This document shows, one piece after another, positions 27,164 to 38,279 of a DNA stretch of 64,000 bases. The stretch spans positions 1-64,000 of the forward strand of contig NZ_FLQX01000133.1 of assembly GCF_900089955.1 (NCBI RefSeq), read 5' to 3'. Numbering within the stretch: the first letter of the stretch is position 1; each line of letters begins with the position of its first letter. Below the pieces are notes generated by a model, which saw only the letters and a list, made by a program, of their open reading frames with translations, made no database searches and was not told where the DNA came from. Origin of the DNA: Candidatus Accumulibacter aalborgensis (GTDB lineage Bacteria; Pseudomonadota; Gammaproteobacteria; Burkholderiales; Rhodocyclaceae). The translations under genes were made by a program, and so were the position numbers.

Positions 27164-27267
27164 CTTTTGAGTGGTCGATCCGTCAGTCGATCGACGGCCC
27201 GACCCCGCGCTGACCAGTCGGGATCTGGGTCGCCTGGTCAGCGCATCCGCCGCGCTCGGCGGGCCCT

Positions 27268-29250
<1,983 letters not shown>

Positions 29251-29299
29251 CTAGCGAGCGATGGCAAAGAACAACACACTGCGCAAGCAGACGCCTTCC

Positions 29300-29380
29300 G
29301 CTTCCCTACGACGGCATGACCCGTACAGGTTCGAAGGGACTCTCTCAGCCGCACCCAGACAACAGTCCGGCACCCCCAAC
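29300..29380 (-). promoter_or_regulatory. TPP riboswitch upstream of thiC
   Basis: On the minus strand the leader has the conserved thi-box blocks: a GGGGGTGCCGG opening, the CTGAGA element (complement at 29343-29348) and GTCCCTTCGAACCTG, closing with CGTAGGGAA. Thiamine pyrophosphate binding normally shuts off expression. The aptamer ends about 115 bases before the thiC ATG, leaving room for an expression platform that hides the ribosome-binding site or terminates transcription. Confidence 0.92.
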
Positions 29381-29590
29381 GTGGACGCTCAACTTACGGG
29401 AAATTCAGGCCGTTAGCAAGAAAGTTCGCCGCTCGACCCGCCCACGTGATGGGTCTGCAAGGAAGAGAGTTCTTCAGCCGGCGCAGGCACTCCTCGCCAA
29501 GCGCATCCAGATACGGCAATATGGAATTGAAAGACATCCAGTCGGCGACACGCGGTTTGGGGCTGGAGTCGTAAATATCAAGGACACTCA
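29381..29590. other. Intergenic region upstream of the thiC riboswitch
   Basis: This stretch must hold the thiC promoter on the minus strand, but I see no clear -35/-10 pair. A 65-codon minus-strand frame with a TTG start fills most of it and is not recognised. At its plus-strand end an AAGGA ribosome-binding site serves the truncated PLP-enzyme fragment. Confidence 0.4.
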
Positions 29591-29857
29591 ATGATCGAGC
29601 TGCACGACAAGAAAGCCCAACGGCAGACGAACATCCAGCACTGCCACGAGAAGGACATCATCCTGCCCACCTGCGCGCACCTGCAAGACCCCGGCCTGAT
29701 TCCGGCGTCGGTGAAGAGCGAGCTGGCGAACATCGGCCTGTGGGACGTGCAGGTCAAGGCCTTGTTCGGCATCAACTGGGATGACCAAGCAGTGGCGCAG
29801 GGCGGCGTCTTCGACGACGCAAAAAGCCGTTCGTGCCCCCCCCAAGCGGGATGCTGA
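29591..29857 (+). pseudogene. N-terminal fragment of a PLP-dependent enzyme
   Basis: The first 70 or so codons (IELHDKKAQRQTNIQHCHEK, CAHLQDPGLIPASVKSEL, GLWDVQ) resemble the N-terminus of a family of PLP-dependent cysteine-synthase-like enzymes of about 450-500 residues. The reading frame then ends after 88 codons, next to a run of eight C. The catalytic Lys domain is absent and sdaA begins 4 bases later. A good AAGGA site before the ATG shows it was a real gene start. It looks like a gene cut by an internal or 3' deletion, with sdaA brought against it. The family call is from memory of motifs and is moderate only. Confidence 0.45.
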
Positions 29858-29861
29858 GGAC

Positions 29862-31100
29862 ATGAAATCCCTGCGAGAACTCTACCGCATCGGCCTTGGC
29901 CCTTCCAGTAGTCATACGATGGGGCCGCGCTTTGCCGCCGAAGACTTCAAAGCCGCATACCCCACGGCGGCACGCCTGCGGGTCACGCTCTATGGCACCC
30001 TGGCGGCCACCGGTCGCGGCCATCTCACCGATCTGGCCGTCAGCGCGCCGTTTTCGCCGACACCGGTAGACATCGTCTGGCTGCCCGATCACTCGCTGCC
30101 GCGTCACCCCAACGGCATTCAGTTCGAGGCGCTCGACACCGACGACAGCGTCCTTGCCAGACGCGTGGTGTACTCTGTGGGCGGCGGTGCCCTGCTCGAC
30201 GAAGACGGCCGGCCCGACGGTGGCGACGATATCTATCCCTATGCCGGCATGCAGGCGATCCTGGAAGAAACTGAACGTGAGCGCCTGATGATCTGGGAAC
30301 TGGTCGACCACCACGAAGGACCAGCCATCCGGCCGTATCTGCGGGCCATCTGGATCAGCATGCAGAAAACCATCGCCGCCGGCCTGAACGCCGAAGGCCG
30401 CTTGCCGGGTACGCTGAATGTGCCGCGCAAGGCCTCGGCTTATCATGCTCGCGCGCAAAACCTTGCCGGCTACTTCGGACAGACCGCGCTGCAGTTCGCC
30501 TACGCGCTGGCCGTGTCCGAGGAGAATGCCGCCGGCGGCGAGGTGGTGACCGCGCCGACCTGCGGCGCCTCGGGTGTGCTACCCGCCGTGCTCTTCTTCC
30601 TGCAACAGCAGGCGAAACTGTCCGACGAAAAGATCCACCGCGCGCTGGCGACGGCCGGGCTGATCGGCAACATCGTCAAGCGCAACGCCTCGATTTCGGG
30701 CGCCGAAGTCGGCTGCCAAGGCGAAGTGGGAACGGCCTGCGCGATGGCGGCCGCTGCCGCCGCACAACTGTTGGGAGGCTCGGTGCGCCAGATAGAATAT
30801 GCTTCAGAGATGGGGCTGGAACATCATCTCGGCCTCACTTGTGACCCCATCGGCGGCTATGTGCAGATCCCCTGCATCGAACGTAACGCCGTCGCCGCGG
30901 TACGCGCCGTCGACTGCGCCGCCTACGCCCTGCTCTCTGATGGCCAGCATATCGTCTCCTTCGACGAAGTGGTGCGCACCATGTGGGAGACGGGTCGCGA
31001 CATGAAGGCCAGTTATCGGGAAACGGCGCGCGGCGGTCTGGCCAGGGTCCACGCCGTGCGCAAGAAAGGCGCCGGCAGCGTTCCCGGCATGGGAAGCTGA
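29862..31100 (+). CDS. sdaA: L-serine ammonia-lyase (iron-sulfur type)
   Basis: This 412-residue enzyme deaminates serine to pyruvate and ammonia. Unlike the split Bacillus form, it carries beta and alpha domains in one chain. The N-terminal domain has [20 protein letters not shown]. The C-terminal domain has the [17 protein letters not shown] and [17 protein letters not shown] segments, which include 4Fe-4S cysteines, and also [18 protein letters not shown]. The ATG at 29862 has GAGGA 4 bases upstream; 27 further upstream codons in the same frame overlap the PLP-enzyme remnant and are rejected. Confidence 0.93.
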   Translation: MKSLRELYRIGLGPSSSHTMGPRFAAEDFKAAYPTAARLRVTLYGTLAATGRGHLTDLAVSAPFSPTPVDIVWLPDHSLPRHPNGIQFEALDTDDSVLARRVVYSVGGGALLDEDGRPDGGDDIYPYAGMQAILEETERERLMIWELVDHHEGPAIRPYLRAIWISMQKTIAAGLNAEGRLPGTLNVPRKASAYHARAQNLAGYFGQTALQFAYALAVSEENAAGGEVVTAPTCGASGVLPAVLFFLQQQAKLSDEKIHRALATAGLIGNIVKRNASISGAEVGCQGEVGTACAMAAAAAAQLLGGSVRQIEYASEMGLEHHLGLTCDPIGGYVQIPCIERNAVAAVRAVDCAAYALLSDGQHIVSFDEVVRTMWETGRDMKASYRETARGGLARVHAVRKKGAGSVPGMGS

Positions 31101-31237
31101 GCCTGGCGCTTCCAGCACGACGTTTGGTGGGGACCGTTGTCTCCCTGGTGGCCACTGTAGGCCAGCAACACATGCCGACCCAAGCACGATGGTTGACCTA
31201 CACCCACGTGCTCAAGCGCGGTGGGCATGGAGCCCAG

Positions 31238-31262
31238 GTTCGGAGTTCGGAGTTCGGAGTCC
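31238..31262. repeat. Tandem repeat of GTTCGGA
   Basis: Three exact head-to-tail copies of GTTCGGA are followed by a partial fourth (GTCCG). The 7-base unit, not divisible by 3, lies in non-coding DNA and could vary in copy number between strains. Confidence 0.85.
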
Positions 31263-31335
31263 GCTCGACGCACTGGTGTACAATGCGAGGATGGCACTCT
31301 CACTGGCATGCGTGGCCAGTCCCATAGCTCCGTCG

Positions 31336-31361
31336 GTCGGGTTGGCGCAGCGTAACCCGAC
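31336..31361. repeat. REP-like inverted repeat
   Basis: GTCGGGTT, then GGCGCAGCGT, then AACCCGAC forms an 8-base perfect stem with a 10-base loop. Its design resembles the element at 37045-37077, which suggests a dispersed intergenic palindrome family. Confidence 0.6.
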
Positions 31362-31508
31362 GCTTCTGGTGCCGGATGTTGGGTACGCCCTGCGGCCTGA
31401 CCCCGCCCACGGAGCTACCAGGCGAGACGCTCAGGTGGCCATGTGCCAGGCGTGGCGGAGGGTCGTCGCCCTGCCAGGGTGGCCCCAGTGGCCCGTTTTC
31501 CCAAACCG

Positions 31509-34500
31509 ATGATCGCAAAGACCACACCTCTGGCCACCCGCACACCGCCTCCGCCCGCCAACCCTCTTGCCGACTGCCTGGCTGTTGATCAGCGCCGTCT
31601 GCGGTCGATGGCGCGCGACCTCCGGCACCTCTTTGGCGCCAAGCGCGATGCGCTGCAGGCCGAGCGCGACAGACTATTCGACAAGTCGCTCGCTGCCGTG
31701 GCGGCGCGGCGAGCGCGCCTGCCTAGCCCCGAGTTCGCCGACGACCTGCCGGTCAACGCGCGGCGCGACGAGATCGCAACGCTGATCGCGAAGCACCAGG
31801 TGGTGATCGTCTGTGGTGAGACGGGCTCGGGCAAGACGACGCAGATTCCGAAAATCTGTCTCGATATCGGCCGCGGAACGACCGGACTGATCGGGCACAC
31901 ACAGCCGCGGCGCATCGCCGCGCGGGCGACGGCGACACGCATCGCTCAGGAACTGCACAGCGAGTTGGGGCTCCTCGTCGGCTACAAGATTCGCTTCAGC
32001 GATCGCATGTCACCCGATGCCTTCGTCAAACTGATGACCGACGGCATCCTGCTCGCCGAGACGCAGGGCGACTCGTGGCTGGAGCAGTACGACACGCTGA
32101 TCATCGACGAGGCGCACGAGCGCAGCCTGAACATCGACTTCCTGCTCGGCTACCTCAAGCAGTTATTGCCGAGGCGGCGCGATCTGAAGCTGATCATCAC
32201 CTCGGCGACGATCGACGCCGACCGTTTTTCGAAGCACTTCGACGCCGCGCCGGTGATCGAGGTCTCGGGCCGGTTGTATCCGGTTGAGCTGCGCTATCGC
32301 CCGCTACACACCGCAGAGACTGACGCCGCCGGCAATGCTACCGGCGACGATGAACGTGACCTGTACGATGCGATCGCCGACGCCTGCGACGAGTTGCATC
32401 GCGTCGGACCCGGTGACGTGCTGGTCTTCCTGCCCGGCGAGCGCGAGATCCGCGAGGCGGCCGAGGCGCTGCGCAAGCACCACCCACCACACACCGAGAT
32501 CCTGCCGCTCTTTGCCCGTCTGTCGGCCGAGGAGCAGGGCCGGATCTTCAAGCCCCACGTCGGCCGCCGGATCGTTCTGGCGACCAACGTCGCCGAGACC
32601 TCTCTGACCGTGCCGGGAATCCGCTACGTCGTCGATTCGGGTCTGGCGCGCGTCAAGCGCTATTCGTATCGCAACAAGGTCGAGCAGTTACAGATCGAAA
32701 GGATCGCTCAGGCTTCGGCCAACCAGCGTTCCGGTCGTTGTGGCCGCGTCGCGGCGGGCGTCTGCATCCGCCTTTACGACGAGCAGGACTTCGCGCTGCG
32801 GCCGGCGTATGCCGATCCGGAGATCCTGCGCTCGTCGCTGGCCGGCGTGATCCTGCGCATGAAAGCGCTGCGCCTCGGCGACATCGAGGATTTCCCCTTC
32901 CTTGAAGCGCCGCCGCGCAAGGCGATCAGCAACGGCTACCAGTTGCTGATCGAACTCGGCGCGGTGACCGCCGAAAACTCGCTGACCCCGGTCGGCCACG
33001 AGCTGGCGAAAATGCCGCTCGACCCGCGGCTGGCACGAATGATCGTCGCCGCGCGCGACGAAGGCTGCCTGCGCGAGGTGCTGGTGATCGCCGCCGCGCT
33101 GTCGGTGCAGGATCCGCGTGAGCGTCCGCAGGAGCGGCAGGGGACGGCCGACGCCGCGCACCGCAAGTTTGCCGACGAGAAGTCGGAGTTTCTTTCCTGG
33201 CTCAGGCTCTGGGACTGGTATGCAGCCGAGCTCGAACAGCGCAAGTCGCAGCGCAAGCTGGTCGAGGCCTGCCACGAAAACTTCGTGTCCGCGCTACGCA
33301 TGCGCGAATGGCGCGACATTCACAGCCAGTTGCACGCGCTGGCGGCCGAGCAGCAGTGGCGAGACAACCAGTTGCCGGCGGCCTACGACTCGATTCATCG
33401 CGCTCTGCTCGCCGGTCTGCTCGGCAACATCGGCTGCAAGTCGGAGGATTCGGGGCACTACCTCGGCGCGCACGGAATCAAGTTCCTGATTCATCCGGGG
33501 TCGGCGCTGCAGAAGAAGGCCGGCAAGTGGATCGTCGCGGCAGAATTAAGCGAAACGACTCGGCTGTTCGCGCGCTGCGTAGCGCGCGTCGAACCCGAAT
33601 GGCTCGAACAGGTCGGCGCGCATCTCCTCAAGCGGAGCTGGTTTGACCCCCACTGGGAGCAGAAGGCGATGCAGGCGATCGCTTTCGAGCGCATCACGCT
33701 GTACGGCATCGTCGTCGAAGCGCGTCGGCGGGTTAACTTCGGGCCGCTGAATCCGTCTGTCGCACGCGAGATCTTCATCCGGCAGGCTCTCGTCGAGGGC
33801 GAGGTCAACGAGGAGTTCGCGCGTCGCTGGGGTTTCTTCACCCACAACCAGCAGTTGATGCTCGATATCGAGACACTCGAACACAAATCGCGCCGCCCCG
33901 ACGTTCTGGTCGACGACGAGCTGATCTTCGCTTTCTACGACCAGATCGTCCCCGAGGGGATCTTTAGCGCCGCCGCTTTCGACAAGTGGCGGCGCGAGGC
34001 CGAACGTGAGCAGCCGCAACTACTCTACTTGCAGCGCGAAGACCTCATGCGGCACGAGGCCGCCGGAGTGACCAGTGAGGCTTTTCCGCATCAACTGCGC
34101 CTCGGCGGCGTCGACTTCGAGCTGGCGTATCACTTCGAACCGGGCAGTGCGCGCGATGGCGTGACGCTGACCGTTCCGCTGGCACAACTCAACCAACTGC
34201 CGGCGGCGCGCTGCGAGTGGCTGGTGCCGGGGCTGCTCAAGGAAAAGGTCCAACAGCTCGTCAAGACCTTGCCGCAGAAAATTCGCGCGAAGCTGGTACC
34301 GGTGCCGGCCTTCGCCGCCGAGTTCGTGACCCAGGTGGCGCCTGCCGACAAGCCGCTGGTGACCGCGCTGGTGAGCTTCATCCTGCAGTCGCGCGGGCTC
34401 AACGCGCGTGGTTGGGAGATCACTCCCGACGCCTTTCGCGCCGATGCCTTGCCGGCGCACCTGTCGTTCAGTTTCCGCTTGCTCGACGAGAATGGGCGCC

Positions 34501-35459
34501 AGCTCGCGATGAGCCGCAATCTAAGCGAACTGCGCGCCGAGTGGGGGCGCGAGGCGAAGCAGGAGTTCACCGAGCTGCACGAAACTCCCGACGGGTATTC
34601 GCGGATGACCGACTGGGCTTTTGGCGAACTGCCCGAGCTGCTGGAAGTCCAGGGCCGCGGCGGGCAGCGGATCCTCGGCTACGCCGGCCTCACCGACGAC
34701 GGCGACAGCGTCTCGCTGTGCGTCTTCGATTCGCCCGAGGAGGCACGGCAGGCGCATGCAGCCGGCCTGCTGCGGCTGTTCAGGTTGCAGTTCCGCGAGC
34801 AGGTAAAGTATTTCGAGAAGAACCTGCCCGGACTCTCCCAGATGGCGATGCAGTTCATGGCGCTAGGGACGCTCGACGAGCTGCGCCGGCAGTTGCTCGA
34901 TCTGGCTTTCGCGCGCGCCTGCCTGGGCGAACCGTGGCCAAGAGATGAGGCGGCTTTCAGGACGCGCTGCCTGGAGGCCAAGCCGAGGCTCAATCTGCTG
35001 GCGCAGGAAATCTGCCGCCTGGTCGGGCAGATCCTCGGCGACTGGCAGGCACTGCAGAAGAAACTGCCCGCGTTCAAGGTCTATCGCGACACCGTGCAGG
35101 ATGTCGAAGCGCAGCTCGCGCGCCTCATTGGCAAGCGCTTCGTCGTCGATACGCCCTTCGAGCGCCTGCAGCACTATCCGCGCTACTTGCAGGCGATTAC
35201 CCTGCGTCTCGACAAGTTGAAGGCCGCCGGCAGCCTGGGCGCCGCCCGCGATGCGCGCTTGCTGGCCGAGTATGCGCCGCTGTGGACCCTCTATGCGCGT
35301 CGGGCAAGTCTGCGCGCCAGGCAGGGCGTCGGCGAACCGCAGATCGAGCAGTTCCGCTGGTTGCTCGAGGAACTGCGTGTGCAGTTGTTCGCACAGGAAC
35401 TGCGCACTCCGGTGCCGGTATCAAGCAAGCGGCTGCAGAAGATGTGGGAAAGCTTGTGA
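31509..35459 (+). CDS. hrpA: ATP-dependent RNA helicase HrpA
   Basis: This DEAH-box helicase of 1316 residues is linked to mRNA processing and rescue of stalled ribosomes. It has Walker A VCGETGSGKTTQIPK, DEAH in LIIDEAHERSLNIDFLLGY, SAT (IITSATIDADRFSKHF) and motif VI QRSGRCGRVAAGVC. The HA2/OB region and a long DUF3418-type C-terminal half follow. Length matches E. coli HrpA (about 1300). The frame starts 22 codons earlier, but MIAKTTPLATRT at 31509 is the more likely beginning. The next gene starts 56 bases downstream. Confidence 0.93.
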   Translation: MIAKTTPLATRTPPPPANPLADCLAVDQRRLRSMARDLRHLFGAKRDALQAERDRLFDKSLAAVAARRARLPSPEFADDLPVNARRDEIATLIAKHQVVIVCGETGSGKTTQIPKICLDIGRGTTGLIGHTQPRRIAARATATRIAQELHSELGLLVGYKIRFSDRMSPDAFVKLMTDGILLAETQGDSWLEQYDTLIIDEAHERSLNIDFLLGYLKQLLPRRRDLKLIITSATIDADRFSKHFDAAPVIEVSGRLYPVELRYRPLHTAETDAAGNATGDDERDLYDAIADACDELHRVGPGDVLVFLPGEREIREAAEALRKHHPPHTEILPLFARLSAEEQGRIFKPHVGRRIVLATNVAETSLTVPGIRYVVDSGLARVKRYSYRNKVEQLQIERIAQASANQRSGRCGRVAAGVCIRLYDEQDFALRPAYADPEILRSSLAGVILRMKALRLGDIEDFPFLEAPPRKAISNGYQLLIELGAVTAENSLTPVGHELAKMPLDPRLARMIVAARDEGCLREVLVIAAALSVQDPRERPQERQGTADAAHRKFADEKSEFLSWLRLWDWYAAELEQRKSQRKLVEACHENFVSALRMREWRDIHSQLHALAAEQQWRDNQLPAAYDSIHRALLAGLLGNIGCKSEDSGHYLGAHGIKFLIHPGSALQKKAGKWIVAAELSETTRLFARCVARVEPEWLEQVGAHLLKRSWFDPHWEQKAMQAIAFERITLYGIVVEARRRVNFGPLNPSVAREIFIRQALVEGEVNEEFARRWGFFTHNQQLMLDIETLEHKSRRPDVLVDDELIFAFYDQIVPEGIFSAAAFDKWRREAEREQPQLLYLQREDLMRHEAAGVTSEAFPHQLRLGGVDFELAYHFEPGSARDGVTLTVPLAQLNQLPAARCEWLVPGLLKEKVQQLVKTLPQKIRAKLVPVPAFAAEFVTQVAPADKPLVTALVSFILQSRGLNARGWEITPDAFRADALPAHLSFSFRLLDENGRQLAMSRNLSELRAEWGREAKQEFTELHETPDGYSRMTDWAFGELPELLEVQGRGGQRILGYAGLTDDGDSVSLCVFDSPEEARQAHAAGLLRLFRLQFREQVKYFEKNLPGLSQMAMQFMALGTLDELRRQLLDLAFARACLGEPWPRDEAAFRTRCLEAKPRLNLLAQEICRLVGQILGDWQALQKKLPAFKVYRDTVQDVEAQLARLIGKRFVVDTPFERLQHYPRYLQAITLRLDKLKAAGSLGAARDARLLAEYAPLWTLYARRASLRARQGVGEPQIEQFRWLLEELRVQLFAQELRTPVPVSSKRLQKMWESL

Positions 35460-35515
35460 ACCCTTGTTTCGACGATTATTCGGTGCGCATTCGATGACCG
35501 CCGCAGGAGCGAACG

Positions 35516-36268
35516 ATGAATGAGGTGATGCTGGCGCTGCTGCGCAGCGTGAAGACGCTCGGACGTGGGCGGGTCTGGCTGCTCTTGTTCGCTCCGGCGG
35601 CGGTGGCGCTGCTGATCTGGGTCGGGCTGGCGCTCTTCTTCCTCGAACACCTGATCGCCAGCCTGTTCGAGCAGCCACCGCTGACCTGGCTGGCTGGCTG
35701 GGGAGCGATCTGGCTGGCCAAGTTGGTGGCAGTGCTCGGTGGCTGGCTGATCGTTCTCTCCGTGGCCTACGTCACCGCGATGTTGCTGGCCGCCATTTTT
35801 GTCATGCCGCTGTTGCTCGAACAGGTGGCCGTCGCCGACTATCCGGAACTGGCGCGTCTGGGCACGGACAGCCTGACGGGGGCGGTGTGGAACAGCGTTT
35901 CGGCGGTGCTGCTATTCATCGTCGGCTGGCTGCTGACGCTGCCCTTGTGGCTGATCCCCGGGCTGGCCCTGCTGCTGCCGATCCTGTGGATGGCGTGGCT
36001 GACGCGCCGCACCTTTGCCTACGATGCGCTGACCCTGCACGCGACCGACGACGAATGGCAGCGCCTGCGCCACGGCCATGGATTCCCGCTGCTGCTCCTT
36101 GGCGTGATCCTGGCGCTGCTGACCCACATCCCGGTCGTTGGCCTGCTGACGCCGACGCTGGCTGCGCTGGCCTATACGCACTACTGCCTCGAAGCGCTGC
36201 GTCGCTCACGGAAGGGGGCGGTGGTGACCGTGTTCGCTCAGCCATCCAAAGAAAAGGAAATACCATGA
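35516..36268 (+). CDS. EI24/CysZ-type membrane protein
   Basis: This 250-residue inner-membrane protein has about five hydrophobic helices (for example near residues 25-46, 65-100 and 120-160). The pattern matches the EI24 domain family, which includes the sulfate permease CysZ. Whether it carries sulfate here is not shown; no cysteine-synthesis genes are nearby. The stop overlaps the start of the downstream CinA-like gene (ATGA), so the two are coupled. Confidence 0.8.
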   Translation: MNEVMLALLRSVKTLGRGRVWLLLFAPAAVALLIWVGLALFFLEHLIASLFEQPPLTWLAGWGAIWLAKLVAVLGGWLIVLSVAYVTAMLLAAIFVMPLLLEQVAVADYPELARLGTDSLTGAVWNSVSAVLLFIVGWLLTLPLWLIPGLALLLPILWMAWLTRRTFAYDALTLHATDDEWQRLRHGHGFPLLLLGVILALLTHIPVVGLLTPTLAALAYTHYCLEALRRSRKGAVVTVFAQPSKEKEIP

Positions 36269-37020
36269 ATTTCGGGGCCATCATCCTCGGTGACGAGATC
36301 CTGTCGGGAAAACGCATCGACCGCCACTTTGCCAGGATTACCGAGCTACTGGCCGTCCGCGGCCTGCGCCTGTCGTGGGCCGAATATCTCGGTGACGAAC
36401 GCTCGCGTATCGCGGCGACCGTGCGGCGCAGCCTGGCCGCCGGCGATGTGGTATTCAGCTTCGGCGGTATCGGCAACACACCCGACGACCACACCCGGCA
36501 GGCGGTAGCGGAAGCCCTGGGCGTGGACCTGGTCCTGCATCCGGATGCCGCGCGCGAAATCCGTGCCCGCTTCGGCGCCGAGACCACCGACGTTCGACTG
36601 CTGCTTGGCACCTTCCCGCGCGGCGTCGACATCATCCCCAACCCGTTCAACCGCATTCCGGGGTTTCGGGTGCGCGATCACCACTTCCTGCCGGGTTTTC
36701 CGCAGATGGCACATCCGATGGCCGAATGGGCCCTCGATACCTTCTACGCGCATCTTTTCAACCATCACCCGACGGTTGAAAGAGCATTTCTGCTCACCGG
36801 AGCAAACGCCTACGAAAGCGCTTTGCTCGATTTGATGGAGCGCGTCATCACCGAGTTTCCGGCGCTACGGCTCTTCAGCCTGCCGTCGATCTCTGAGGAC
36901 GGGCAGCGACGGCACCTTGAACTGGGGGTCGAGGGCGATCCGGCCATCGCCGATCAGGCGATGGCCGCGATACGGCAGGAGGTCGAGCAACGCGGGATCA
37001 ACTGGCAATGGCGGCCGTAG
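36265..37020 (+). CDS. Molybdopterin-binding (CinA N-terminal-like) protein
   Basis: This 251-residue protein has the MoCF-biosynthesis/CinA N-terminal fold: AIILGDEILSGKRIDRHFAR at the start and VVFSFGGIGNTPDDHTRQAVAEALG, the molybdopterin-binding loop. The C-terminal NMN amidohydrolase domain of full CinA is absent, and the sequence ends after a short regulatory-like tail. It is probably an ADP-ribose or nucleotide pyrophosphatase-like repair enzyme or a molybdopterin-related protein. The true start is ATG 36265; the open frame extending upstream overlaps the EI24 gene. Confidence 0.82.
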   Translation: MNFGAIILGDEILSGKRIDRHFARITELLAVRGLRLSWAEYLGDERSRIAATVRRSLAAGDVVFSFGGIGNTPDDHTRQAVAEALGVDLVLHPDAAREIRARFGAETTDVRLLLGTFPRGVDIIPNPFNRIPGFRVRDHHFLPGFPQMAHPMAEWALDTFYAHLFNHHPTVERAFLLTGANAYESALLDLMERVITEFPALRLFSLPSISEDGQRRHLELGVEGDPAIADQAMAAIRQEVEQRGINWQWRP

Positions 37021-37044
37021 ACGACAAACACGATTATCTGGACT

Positions 37045-37077
37045 GTAGGGTGCAATCAGCGAAGCGCGTTACACCCC
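37045..37077. repeat. REP-like inverted repeat
   Basis: GTAGGGTGCAATCAGCGAAG followed by CGCGTTACACCCC pairs GGGTG with CACCC around a CAGCGAAGCG centre. It resembles the element at 31336-31361 in layout (short stem around an AGCG-type loop) and lies between two genes. Confidence 0.5.
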
Positions 37078-37088
37078 AGGCAAGCACG

Positions 37089-37114
37089 AAAAAAACCCGG
37101 CGCGAGCCGGGGTT
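37089..37114 (-). terminator. Rho-independent terminator of the phasin operon
   Basis: Read on the minus strand, CCCCGGCTCGCGCCGGG forms a GC-rich hairpin followed by seven T. It sits 34 bases after the end of the second phasin gene and is a strong intrinsic terminator. Confidence 0.9.
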
Positions 37115-37147
37115 CGTGGGTCATCACGCGCCTGCAGCGCGAAAGAC

Positions 37148-37696
37148 TTACTTCTTCGGGGTCAGGGCTGCGGCGGCCTGAGCCGTTGCGCTGGTAACCG
37201 CCTTCACATTGGTGTCGACGATGTCGGTCATCTGCTTGGCCATCTGCGAAATGTTCTCGAAGGCCGTGCTCGAAGCGTTCATCATCTGCTTCATCGCCGC
37301 ACCAAACACGTCGCCGGCGATCGGCGTCGCTACGCCGGTCTTCTCGATGATGCCCGTAGCATTGTGGCGCATGGTGCTGTACTGATCTTCCATCACCGAA
37401 GTGATTTCACGCTGCATGTTGGCGGCCAGTTCATAGAGGCTGCGCGAGTATTCCATGAGCTTGTCGACGTTCGGCTGCGCCAAGGAAGCAGCGACATCTT
37501 TCAGTTGCTGCGGATCCTTGATGCCCATCAGTTGTTGCGCACCGCTGGTGCTGTTGTTGAACAACTCGCGGCTGGCAGCCAGGTTGAGGGCAGACAGTTG
37601 CTCGAGACCATGGAAAGCCGTGCGAACCAGGGTCATCATGACTTGCGCGTTGGCTTTCTGGCTCTGGGCGAGTTGTTCTAGATCGATAGTGCTCAT
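37148..37696 (-). CDS. Phasin family protein (second copy)
   Basis: This 182-residue phasin coats polyhydroxyalkanoate granules and controls their size. It is almost all helix, starts MSTIDLEQLAQSQKANAQV and has the phasin_2-type pattern of amphipathic segments (HGLEQLSALNLAASRELF, ASLAQPNVDKLMEYSRSLYE). The Ala-rich tail ends in LTPKK. A 40-codon upstream open extension is rejected because the ATG at 37696 has a ribosome-binding site and family homology begins there. It is a diverged paralogue of the gene just upstream and is co-transcribed with it; the intergenic distance is 31 bases. Confidence 0.9.
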   Translation of the reverse strand: MSTIDLEQLAQSQKANAQVMMTLVRTAFHGLEQLSALNLAASRELFNNSTSGAQQLMGIKDPQQLKDVAASLAQPNVDKLMEYSRSLYELAANMQREITSVMEDQYSTMRHNATGIIEKTGVATPIAGDVFGAAMKQMMNASSTAFENISQMAKQMTDIVDTNVKAVTSATAQAAAALTPKK

Positions 37697-37727
37697 GGAT
37701 ATCTCCGTGAATGACAGTGGTTCAGAC

Positions 37728-38279
37728 TTATTTCTTGGCGTTGGCAGCAGTGGCGCCAACGGCCTTGACGGTGGCGTTGGTGGCTGCGGCGACATTGGCT
37801 TCGGCGATATCGGCAACCTGCTTGGCAGCCTTGTTCATGCTATCGAAAGCAGAGGTCGCGGCGGAAATTGCCGATTTGACGGCGGAAACCGCGACGTCGG
37901 AACCAACCGGCGCATTCTTGGCCGCCTTCTCGAGCAGACCAAGAGTCTGCTTCTGGAAGTCGGCGAACTGCGCTTCGAGAAGCTTCGAAATTTCTTCCTT
38001 CGACTGCGCCGAGATTTCATACACACTGCGCGTATAGGCGACTGCCTTCTCGAGGCTCGGCTGAGCAAGCGAAGCCTGCACCGAGAAAAACTCTTGCGGG
38101 TCTTTCGCGCCGAGCATCGCCTTGGCGTTGGCCACGCCGTCCTCGAGCATCGAGCGGGCGGTATTCAGGTTCAACGCCGCGATGCGCTCGGCGCTGGCCA
38201 GCGCGGTGTTGGCGAGAGTCAGCATGGCATCAACGGAAGCCTTGTTGGCGGCGGCGAATTGTTCGGGTGTTTTGAACAC
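37728..38279 (-). CDS. phaP: Phasin family protein (first copy)
   Basis: This 183-residue phasin starts MFKTPEQFAAANKASVDAML and has the standard helical repeat LNLNTARSMLEDGVANAK, with ASLAQPSLEKAVAYTRSVYE. It ends in an Ala-rich, Lys-terminated tail. It should bind the surface of PHA granules. A perfect sigma70 promoter lies upstream at 38387-38414, followed in the leader by a GTGCAGTGCA motif that may be a PhaR operator. It heads the two-phasin operon ended by the terminator at 37.1 kb. Confidence 0.93.
   Translation of the reverse strand: MFKTPEQFAAANKASVDAMLTLANTALASAERIAALNLNTARSMLEDGVANAKAMLGAKDPQEFFSVQASLAQPSLEKAVAYTRSVYEISAQSKEEISKLLEAQFADFQKQTLGLLEKAAKNAPVGSDVAVSAVKSAISAATSAFDSMNKAAKQVADIAEANVAAATNATVKAVGATAANAKK

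Larger units (their letters stand above)
31101..31508. other. Intergenic region without a gene
   Basis: These 408 bases between sdaA and hrpA carry no convincing gene. They contain a triple 7-base tandem repeat (31238-31262) and a REP-like inverted repeat (31336-31361). Short open frames here are GC-driven and lack ribosome-binding sites. The hrpA promoter should lie in the second half but is not obvious. Confidence 0.6.

Noticed and set aside
29443-29448. CACGTG hexamer, also at 31205-31210 and elsewhere
   Set aside because: Flanks do not match the parS arms (GTT/AAC), so these are not ParB sites.
29394-29591. Minus-strand 65-codon frame with TTG start between the thiC riboswitch and the PLP fragment
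   Set aside because: No recognisable family, no clear ribosome-binding site, and it occupies the expected thiC promoter region.
36265-37020. Calling the protein full CinA
   Set aside because: Only the N-terminal molybdopterin-binding domain is present; the C-terminal amidohydrolase is missing.
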